From contig WFTN01000239.1 in assembly GCA_015485455.1 (NCBI GenBank), forward strand, positions 1 through 14,219: a stretch of 14,219 nucleotides of DNA, read 5' to 3'. Made by a program: the position numbers and the translations under genes. The DNA is from Planctomycetota bacterium. Lineage in GTDB: Bacteria; Planctomycetota; GCA-002687715; DRQF01. Numbering within the stretch: the stretch's first letter is position 1; each line of letters starts with the position of its first letter. Of the stretch, positions 6,760-12,933 are shown piece by piece. The notes beneath the pieces were generated by a model that was not told the origin of the DNA, did not search any database, and was given only the letters and a program-made list of their open reading frames with translations.

Positions 6760-8058
6760 ATGGAGATTTGGAAAATCGGCGGATCCTGCCTGTTGGGTGC
6801 CGCGTCTTATCAGAATATTGCCGAATTGGTTGGGCGCCGGCCCAAACCCAAGGGAATCGTGGTGTCGGCCATGTGTAAATCCACAGATCTTCTCGATGGC
6901 CTTATTCGAGGTCAGTCGAAGCATCCCGAGGAATTTCTTGACCGCCATCGGTTGGTATGGCGTCACTTGGGGGGAACGATTGAAGACTTTGGGGCCATGG
7001 AAATAACCCTGATGGCTAAACTTGCCAAGGACGAAGAATTTTCGGCCTCAGATCGGGATAGTGTCCTGGCTTGGGGTGATGAGTTTTCGGCTCAAGCCCT
7101 GGTTCTTGCCCTGGGCCAAAAAAACCTGCCCTGTCAATATGTGAGTGCGGGTGCCTTGGGTTTGGTGACAGATGATACTTTTGGTCAAGCACGTCCTGTT
7201 GGGGATGTGCGCACCCGTATTCGCCGAGCCATGGAGAACTTGGAAGGGCTCATCGTGGCCCCGGGTTTCGTCGGTGTCACTGAAGATGGTCGAACCACGA
7301 CATTAGGGCGTAATACGGGGGATTACAGTGCGGCCCTTGTTGCCGCCGCCTGGGGTTCTTCCGACTTGCGGGTCTTTGCCTCAGCAAGAGGAATTCTCAG
7401 TGCCGATCCGGCTCGGGTTCCCGGTGCCCAGCCTATTGACGAGATGCGCTATGACGAAGCGGCTGAGATGGTTCATGCGGGAGCACCGGTCATGCACCCC
7501 TTGGCTCTTGCCACCATGCAATGCGTTGGGGCAAATACGTACATAGAAAACCTGGACCATGCCAATGACGATGTCACCTGCATCACCACGGAAACATCCA
7601 AACCAAAAAATTCCTTTCGGGCGATTCCCCATCGCTCGGGGTTGACTCTCATTGAGATGCACCCGCTTCCAGGTGTTGGGGGCCAGAGAGTTTTGGGGGA
7701 AGTCTTGGGTGTTTTGCAAGAGCAATCCGTGGCAGTCGACATGAGTTCAGCTTCGGAATCTACAGCATTCCTCGCCGTTCAAGCTGGTCCTCATGTGGCC
7801 CCTATTTTGGATGGGTTCTCAGATCGTGCGATGATTGACATGCAGCCAGGCTTTTCTTCTGTCAGCCTGGTTGGTCTGGGGGTAACGGAGGAAAGGGGCA
7901 TTTCCTCCCGGGCTTTGGCTATCCTTACGGAAGCGGGGATCTTCCCGAAGTTCATGAATGAAGGTGGGCAATCTCCTCGGGTCTCTTTCTTGGTGACTGA
8001 AACTGATTTAGATCGAGCGCTGCAATTGCTCCACGATGCTGTGATCGCTCCGAACTAA
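6760..8058 (+). CDS. Aspartokinase-like amino acid kinase with two C-terminal ACT domains
   Basis: This 432-residue protein has the aspartate kinase fold and order: an amino acid kinase domain (about 1-275) followed by two ACT domains (about 295-345 and 366-428). It would phosphorylate L-aspartate, the first step towards lysine, threonine and methionine. Support comes from KIGGS at 5-9 (phosphate loop), GDEFSAQ at 106-112, TTTLGRNTGDYSAAL at 179-193, and SADPARVPGAQPIDEMRYDEAAEM at 214-237 with APVMHPLA at 242-249, matching the ADPR...YDEA...VLHP block of aspartokinases. Key motifs deviate: GRNTGDYS replaces GRGGSDYS, FASARGI replaces the usual TDVDGV, and GDE stands where GE is usual. Catalysis may therefore be altered. 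The ATG at 6760 is the first start after an in-frame TAA at 6748; the Shine-Dalgarno is poor. It is divergent from the acyltransferase gene, and its stop interlocks with the convergent histidine kinase stop. Confidence 0.88.
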   Translation: MEIWKIGGSCLLGAASYQNIAELVGRRPKPKGIVVSAMCKSTDLLDGLIRGQSKHPEEFLDRHRLVWRHLGGTIEDFGAMEITLMAKLAKDEEFSASDRDSVLAWGDEFSAQALVLALGQKNLPCQYVSAGALGLVTDDTFGQARPVGDVRTRIRRAMENLEGLIVAPGFVGVTEDGRTTTLGRNTGDYSAALVAAAWGSSDLRVFASARGILSADPARVPGAQPIDEMRYDEAAEMVHAGAPVMHPLALATMQCVGANTYIENLDHANDDVTCITTETSKPKNSFRAIPHRSGLTLIEMHPLPGVGGQRVLGEVLGVLQEQSVAVDMSSASESTAFLAVQAGPHVAPILDGFSDRAMIDMQPGFSSVSLVGLGVTEERGISSRALAILTEAGIFPKFMNEGGQSPRVSFLVTETDLDRALQLLHDAVIAPN

Positions 8059-9581
8059 TCTTCAACCGGTTGTTGGATGGGCTGTGATTCAAGCATGAGG
8101 GTTTCTCTTGCTTCGTTTTCATTCCACGGCAAGCAGATGAGGAATTCAGCTCCTCCTTCTTCTCGATTGTGAACACTGATGAGACCATCGTGGCTTTCAA
8201 TGATGGCGCAAGCGATAGCAAGACCTAAGCCGGCCCCCTCGAAACTGCCTCGAGTCACGGTGCTTTGGGAGAAGGTGTCAAAAATCATGCTGAGTTCTGT
8301 GGGGGGAATGCCGGGGCCATGATCTGCGACACGCACCACCACGTCGTTCTTGGTGCAAGATAGGTCGACGGAGACATCGGTGCCTGGTTCGCCGAATTTC
8401 CCGGCGTTACCAAGGATGTTGACGAAAACCTGACGCATATGTTTGCGATCAAAGCGAATCCTCTTGGGGAAGTCGTTTGAAACTGTGATCTTGATTTCAA
8501 GCTGTCGTTCAGCGAAGAGAGGTTCGTATTTTCCCACGATGTCGAACAAGAGGGCCCTCAGGTCAAGATATTCAAAGTGGTAGTCCACCTTGCCAGATTC
8601 GATTTTTGAGATGTCGAGGAGATCGTCAATCAAGGGTAGAAGTTCGCCAGCGCTTTCTAAGATTTGCTGAAAGTAAAACAGGGTCTTATCACGATCCAAT
8701 CGGTCGATGCGACGAATGCCCAATTTGGCGAAAGAAATCATACCATGCATGGGTGTTCGAAACTCGTGGGAGACACGGCCCAGAAATTGAGACTTCAGTT
8801 CATTGGCGCGGACGGCTTCGTCCTTGGCTGCCCGCAACTCCTTCGTCCGCTCCTCCACCATGATTTCCAGTTTCTCGGTGAGCTGACGCATTTGCCTTTG
8901 GGCTTCGAAAGCTTCAGCCATCATGTTGAGCATGGCCCGCCTGGTGTCTTCCAAGTCGGAGACGCGAGATTGAAGTTGGGCTGTTCTTTGGTTTACCTTG
9001 TGCTCAAGTTGGTTCGAAAGGCGTTCTTGTTCATTGCGGAGAAAAGCCGACCCAAGAGCTTGAGAAAGAAGTAAGGCCGAGCAGGAAAGGTTGCGGCGTG
9101 CTTCTTCTGAGGGCAGAGTCTCACCGTAGATGCCCAAGACTCCCAAGAGCCTGCCCGCCGAGAAAAGAGGAAAACCGCAGAACGTTGTCAGGTTGTGTTC
9201 TTTGCACCATGACAACTCAGTCTCATAACCTGAGCCTCGCAACTCATGACAGAAGTGATCGTGTTCATTCTTGCCAACGATCCCAGGAAGTCCTTGGCCG
9301 AAGGCCATGTTTGACATCGGGTCCTGGAGGGCTGTTGTTTCCCCAGCAGAAGCCTCCAGTTGGAGGCAATGGAAAGAGGTTTCACAGGCCGCGGGTTGGG
9401 TGCAGTTTGAGCAATGTTTGGTCGATCTGGAAAGCCATATCCGTACAACGCTCCTGGGCAGCCGGTCGTCGATGGACCGTACAGCCGCTGAGACGATTTC
9501 CACCGCATCTCTTTGGTCCCGCAGGAAAAGGGCGAGACTTCGAACAATGTCCAAGCATTCGCCTGTTTGGGGCGCGGACAT
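8055..9581 (-). CDS. Soluble GAF-domain sensor histidine kinase
   Basis: This 508-residue histidine kinase has no membrane segment and should sense a cytoplasmic signal. Residues ~12-180 form a GAF-type sensor; residues ~180-262 form a long coiled-coil linker (RLSNQLEHKVNQRTAQLQSRV and on). The HisKA domain carries the H box SHEFRTPMHGM with phospho-acceptor H272, followed by the HATPase: N box around 387-396 (VNILGNAGKF), G1 ADHGPGIP at 419-426, F box IFDTFSQ, G2 GAGLGLAI at 449-456. All kinase boxes are intact. Odd is a cysteine cluster C57-x2-C60-x5-C66-x5-C72 early in the GAF domain, with more Cys at 111, 126, 135 and 167. I recall similar Cys runs just before an LxASAG stretch in other bacterial GAF proteins, so it may be a family trait binding metal or a redox cofactor. 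No response regulator gene lies in the window. The ATG has a good GAGGT Shine-Dalgarno 5 nt upstream. Confidence 0.94.
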   Translation of the reverse strand: MSAPQTGECLDIVRSLALFLRDQRDAVEIVSAAVRSIDDRLPRSVVRIWLSRSTKHCSNCTQPAACETSFHCLQLEASAGETTALQDPMSNMAFGQGLPGIVGKNEHDHFCHELRGSGYETELSWCKEHNLTTFCGFPLFSAGRLLGVLGIYGETLPSEEARRNLSCSALLLSQALGSAFLRNEQERLSNQLEHKVNQRTAQLQSRVSDLEDTRRAMLNMMAEAFEAQRQMRQLTEKLEIMVEERTKELRAAKDEAVRANELKSQFLGRVSHEFRTPMHGMISFAKLGIRRIDRLDRDKTLFYFQQILESAGELLPLIDDLLDISKIESGKVDYHFEYLDLRALLFDIVGKYEPLFAERQLEIKITVSNDFPKRIRFDRKHMRQVFVNILGNAGKFGEPGTDVSVDLSCTKNDVVVRVADHGPGIPPTELSMIFDTFSQSTVTRGSFEGAGLGLAIACAIIESHDGLISVHNREEGGAEFLICLPWNENEARETLMLESQPIQQPVED

Positions 9582-9586
9582 GGCTT

Positions 9587-9591
9587 ACCTC
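9587..9591 (-). promoter_or_regulatory. Ribosome binding site of the histidine kinase gene
   Basis: The minus strand reads GAGGT five nucleotides before the ATG at 9581. It fixes the kinase start and contrasts with the SD-poor starts of several neighbours. Confidence 0.65.
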
Positions 9592-9678
9592 ATTTTCAAT
9601 TCAACCTGCATAAACTATCGGTAAGAATGGGTTTAGCCTTGACCGGAAATGTCGATGTTTGTGCCTGTGGGCCGTCAC

Positions 9679-10773
9679 TCAGGGCTTGGGCTTCATTCGA
9701 GCGACTTGCCGGAAAGTCTTTTCCCATTGAGGTTTCTGGGTGGTCCAAAGATGGGACGCCAGGATGGGGGGGAGATTTGAAGAGGGATTCACTCTTCCAG
9801 CGATCCGACCCGGAAGGTGGGTTGCCAGCTCTCCAGGGGGATAGCGGAAAGCTTCTGGGTAAATCTCAGGGTAGCTCAAATGGTCGGGGACGATGGGTTC
9901 GGCTCCGGCCAAGGCCGCTTCCATTACTGACAAGCCAAAGAACTCGTGGACCGCGGTAGAAACCACAAAATCTGCTCTGTAGAGGAGGGCTTCGTAGGCC
10001 TTGCGATCTTTCACATGACCCCAATGAGTGATGTGTTTGCTTAGTTTTGATTTGGCTTCGCCAAAAACATCCGGCTGAGTCTTAAACGACTGCCCCAAGA
10101 CCATCAGCTCAAAGGGGATCTTTTGCTCTTTCAGGTGAAGAAGTGCGGCGAAGAATTCCTCAGGGTTTTTATCATGCTCCCATCGATGATTCCAAAGGAT
10201 GACTGGGGGCTGATTCCCGAGAGTGGCGCTCTTTTCTTCCTTTTTGCCCAGGGGTTGCGTCAGTGCCGGTGGCAGCACCAAGGACTTGGCGGCAACTTTG
10301 GCGAGGGAAGATTGCAGGTGAGTGTCGGGGACATCCTTGAGCACCAGCCCCATGCCCTCCAAGAAGCTGGATCGGTTCCATTCGCTGTTGAAGAGGTTTA
10401 AGTCTGCTGCCAAAGCTGTGGTGAAGTTGGTGATGACAAAGTGGCGGTCGCGGACATCTTCATTGCGACTGGGATAAGCCCATTGATTCTCATGCCAATA
10501 GACGATGGCAGGAAGTTGAGCGAACCTCTCGGGGGCTAAGCCGCGAAAGTCGGCCAAGCTGAGAAAGGTGGAGGCTAAGATGAGGTCGAATTCTTCACCC
10601 TCGAGTTTCTCCAAGACTTGAACGAAACTGGGCGCAGAAAAGCGCATCCGCCACTTCCAAGCTCTGGCCGGTTGGGTGAGTCGCCAGAACTCGAAAGGGA
10701 GATGAGCTTCTAAGTCATCGAGGAATCGTTTGTGAGAAGCGCCATGATAAGGCTCCAGCACCAGGATTCTCAT
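9679..10773 (-). CDS. tRNA-queuosine alpha-mannosyltransferase family glycosyltransferase (GTDC1/DUF3524-like)
   Basis: This 364-residue protein matches by motif the GTDC1/DUF3524 family, whose animal member (QTMAN) transfers mannose from GDP-mannose to queuosine at position 34 of tRNA-Asp. The N-terminal domain starts RILVLEPYHGASHKRF and includes AWKWRMRFSA (38-47), YWHENQWAYP (92-101) and LNLFNSEWNRSSFLEGMG (125-142), all in the order expected for the family. The C-terminal GT-B domain has WNHRWEHDKNP (194-204) and an EX7E motif from E277 to E285 (EFFGLSVME), the usual nucleotide-sugar site of GT4-like enzymes. Length is near the family norm. It is cytosolic. Its ATG overlaps the TGA of the TPR gene upstream (ATGA), so the two are co-translated. 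Family membership is strong; the tRNA substrate in this organism is inference, since no queuosine biosynthesis gene lies nearby. Confidence 0.88.
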   Translation of the reverse strand: MRILVLEPYHGASHKRFLDDLEAHLPFEFWRLTQPARAWKWRMRFSAPSFVQVLEKLEGEEFDLILASTFLSLADFRGLAPERFAQLPAIVYWHENQWAYPSRNEDVRDRHFVITNFTTALAADLNLFNSEWNRSSFLEGMGLVLKDVPDTHLQSSLAKVAAKSLVLPPALTQPLGKKEEKSATLGNQPPVILWNHRWEHDKNPEEFFAALLHLKEQKIPFELMVLGQSFKTQPDVFGEAKSKLSKHITHWGHVKDRKAYEALLYRADFVVSTAVHEFFGLSVMEAALAGAEPIVPDHLSYPEIYPEAFRYPPGELATHLPGRIAGRVNPSSNLPPILASHLWTTQKPQWEKTFRQVARMKPKP

Positions 10774-11447
10774 GGGAATTCTGGCAGAACCTCTGGCAGC
10801 TCGCTCAGTTCGATGCGCTCGTTGTTTTGGGTCATGATGAGGAAAGGCTCAATCTCTTCGTTGAAATCTTGAGCGGCTTCCACTTCGGCTTCGTCCATGA
10901 TGTCTTCGTCACAGGAGTCACCGGGACCAGGGGCGATGAGGGCTCGTCGATAGCATGCAGCTGCCTCACTCAAGTTGTTCTCTAAGTGCCAGGCAAATCC
11001 TTGGTGCAGATGAAACTTTTTGAGGGTCAGAGGATTGCCCCAAATGTTAATGAGATGCTGGGCACCTTTGAGGGCTTCCGCTGCTTCTTTGAAACGACCC
11101 GTCTTAAAAAGGGCATACCCGATGTAATAGAGATTATTGTTAGCCCAGGTCGGGCTCGCCAAGGCGACGGAGTCGATGTCGGAAACAATCTCGAGTTCTT
11201 TGCCGCCGTCTTTGTAACGACCTTCTTTAAGAAGTGTACGTGCTAAGAGGAAGCGAGCTCGTACATCTTCTGGATCGTAGGCAACCGCTGCATTGAGGCA
11301 GGTGAGTGTTCGCTTGGTGTCATGAGCCATGTAGAAGTAGAGGGCGACTCGGGTCATAAGGTCGCAATCACTATCGTCTTCATAGCTTTCCCGAAGCTCT
11401 GCTAGCTTCTCGCGGATCTTTGCGTCTTTTTCGGCTTTATTTTCCAT
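10770..11447 (-). CDS. TPR-repeat protein
   Basis: This 225-residue cytoplasmic protein consists mainly of tetratricopeptide-like helical hairpins, at about residues 31-64 (LNAAVAYDPEDVRARF at the junction), 65-98, 104-137 (YYIGYALFKTGRFKEAAEAL) and 145-178 (LHQGFAWHLENNLSEAAACYRRAL). Acidic N- and C-terminal stretches flank them. No signal peptide or enzyme motif is seen, so it is probably a protein-binding scaffold; the partner is unknown. The ATG at 11447 is chosen; an in-frame TTG at 11465 would add six residues. A GAGG lies 12 nt before this ATG, rather far, and a TATGAT box lies at -12 to -7, so the message may be leaderless. The last codons overlap the glycosyltransferase start by 4 bp (ATGA), which ties the two functionally more than proximity alone would. 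Confidence 0.85.
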   Translation of the reverse strand: MENKAEKDAKIREKLAELRESYEDDSDCDLMTRVALYFYMAHDTKRTLTCLNAAVAYDPEDVRARFLLARTLLKEGRYKDGGKELEIVSDIDSVALASPTWANNNLYYIGYALFKTGRFKEAAEALKGAQHLINIWGNPLTLKKFHLHQGFAWHLENNLSEAAACYRRALIAPGPGDSCDEDIMDEAEVEAAQDFNEEIEPFLIMTQNNERIELSELPEVLPEFP

Positions 11448-11453
11448 GGGAGC

Positions 11454-11459
11454 ATCATA
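11454..11459 (-). promoter_or_regulatory. Putative -10 box placed for a leaderless mRNA (TPR/glycosyltransferase pair)
   Basis: The minus strand reads TATGAT, five of six matches to TATAAT, ending 6 nt before the ATG at 11447, the same geometry as at the acyltransferase gene. No good -35 is seen at 16-18 bp. A GAGG directly upstream of the box (11460-11463) is an alternative, poorly spaced Shine-Dalgarno, so the reading is tentative. Confidence 0.35.
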
Positions 11460-11572
11460 CCTCAAAATGGCAAGAGGGTTCCATGGGGCGAATCTTGGGG
11501 AAAATGGCCGTGAATTCTGTTCTCAAAGCCGGGTTCTCCTGGCTCCCGTGGTTTTAGCGCTGCAATAGCGTT

Positions 11573-12715
11573 CTACAGTTGATCGTAGAATTCGTCGCTG
11601 CCGTTGAGGCCCGCCAAGAAATCATGAAATTCGATTCTTTCATCACTGACGATGGCAGATTCTGGGCCGATGTGCACGGCCAAGAGTTTTTCGACCACCC
11701 AAGGAGACAGCATCAGGTCTCCAGCGGGAGTTGCCAGGCCCTCGTCGTCGGGGACTTGGAGAATTCCGTGGCGCATGAGGCGGCCATGAGGACTGAGGAG
11801 GCGTCTTCTTCGCAGGAGGCCTCGAGGACTGGAGCTCACCAGTCGCAGGAGGTCAAGGGGTTCCAATGCCGACGAACCGGCAAATGCTTCTTGGACCAAC
11901 ATGGCCACGACGATGACACATTCGGCATCGGTCAAACCGAATTCTCGCCGAAAACGAATCAAAGGGAAGCGGTCTCCGTGTTCCGTCAGAGCCAAGCGAC
12001 GCTCCATTGAACTCCATGCCCTTTCAAAGCGGTTCTGAAGGGTGGCCAGAGTCTCCATGGGTTCTCCTAAGACTTCTCGCCAAAGTCCGATTTCGAATGC
12101 TTTCGCCGCCCGGAATTGGACTTCTTCGATGACGTGAGAGAAGGCCAGGAAATGCTCTGTGGCGTCGGTGAAGGGTTTTGGCTGAGAGGCGTCGTCGGGT
12201 TTCTTGCCAGAGTTGAGCCGAGTAAAGAGCTCCAGGTCGAGAGCGAAATGCAAGTTCAGGATTTCTCCCTCCTCGACTTCCGCTTCGCGATAAACCATGA
12301 GTGCTCCTAAACTCATGAGGGTTCCGTCCTCAGCGAGGAGGCGTGATTGTTTGGAGAGCTCGTAGGTGGAATCCGCAAGAAGCCAGAGAAGGTCCCGCCC
12401 ACGGACGAAATATTCGTTTTGTTGGATGCGTTGGTGAAAGAGTATGGCCAGGAGTGATAGCTCTTCAGGAGTTGGGATGAGACCATTGGGTTTTTGCCCA
12501 ACAAAACGCCTCAGTGCTTGGGGGGAGATGGACCCGAGGATTTCGAGAAGCTGATCTCGCCCTTTTCTCTTGCGCCTCAGGAGCCGCCCACGTCCACTGC
12601 CTTGGGGTTCTTCGAATTCTGTGGTGCGTAGGTCATCCAATGATTCAACAAGATCTAATATTTTCTTGAGTTTTCCCAGTGATGGTTGAGGGGTGGCGGG
12701 GTTGCTGTTGGTCAT
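11573..12715 (-). CDS. Unrecognised protein with duplicated winged-helix-like module; resembles N-terminal domain of some AAA+ ATPases
   Basis: This 380-residue protein has no signal peptide, no membrane segment and no Walker A or B motif. Residues ~250-347 (RFRREFGLTDAECVIVVAML ... RLMRHGIL ... LMLSPWVVEKLL) resemble the winged-helix-type domain that precedes the ATPase in a group of bacterial AAA+ proteins. The same pattern appears earlier at ~83-168: DLLWLL...RLLAEDGTLMSLGALMV...FALDLELFTRL lines up with DLLRLV...RLLSPHGRLMRHGILQV...LMLSPWVVEKLL. It therefore seems to hold two copies of one module, separated by a helical stretch (~185-245). The N-terminus has a basic run (RGRLLRRKRKGR, 42-53) and the C-terminus is acidic. 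The ATG at 12715 has a weak GAGAA 7 nt upstream. A DNA-binding or protein-adaptor role is possible, but I assign none. Confidence 0.8.
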   Translation of the reverse strand: MTNSNPATPQPSLGKLKKILDLVESLDDLRTTEFEEPQGSGRGRLLRRKRKGRDQLLEILGSISPQALRRFVGQKPNGLIPTPEELSLLAILFHQRIQQNEYFVRGRDLLWLLADSTYELSKQSRLLAEDGTLMSLGALMVYREAEVEEGEILNLHFALDLELFTRLNSGKKPDDASQPKPFTDATEHFLAFSHVIEEVQFRAAKAFEIGLWREVLGEPMETLATLQNRFERAWSSMERRLALTEHGDRFPLIRFRREFGLTDAECVIVVAMLVQEAFAGSSALEPLDLLRLVSSSPRGLLRRRRLLSPHGRLMRHGILQVPDDEGLATPAGDLMLSPWVVEKLLAVHIGPESAIVSDERIEFHDFLAGLNGSDEFYDQL

Positions 12716-12867
12716 AAGGTTGTTCTCATTTTCATCGCCTCGAATTGGGGAAGCTGTCCTTATGTACGGACGTCAATCGTGTCTCGACGGACCTGAAGTT
12801 TTTCAAAGGGATGGTTTGTTCGTAGCCTTCTGACAGCAAAGCACTTAGAGTTTTGAAATGTTGGGTA

Positions 12868-12899
12868 CAATTTTTGGCCATATGTTTGCTCGAAAATTG
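12868..12899 (+). promoter_or_regulatory. Inverted repeat in the mgtE upstream region
   Basis: CAATTTT (12868-12874) pairs with AAAATTG (12893-12899) around an 18 nt spacer, and two to three further wobble or Watson-Crick pairs extend the stem inward. It begins inside a TACAAT box (12866-12871) that could be a -10 element, though no good -35 is visible. It lies 34-65 bp upstream of the mgtE ATG, so it could be an operator or a leader hairpin. It does not look like the multi-helix M-box magnesium riboswitch. A+T-rich repeats of this length can be chance. Confidence 0.3.
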
Positions 12900-12933
12900 A
12901 GCCTAACTCACTGCAACCGAACGAGATAGCGCT

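Noticed and set aside
9098..9613. Plus-strand open frames of 171 and 117 codons opposite the histidine kinase start region
   Set aside because: They are antisense to a GAF/HisKA protein with intact motifs and a good ribosome binding site. The frames have no recognisable domain and no Shine-Dalgarno.
12716..12933. M-box magnesium riboswitch upstream of mgtE
   Set aside because: The 218 bp region shows only one short A+T-rich inverted repeat and none of the long multi-helix structure expected.
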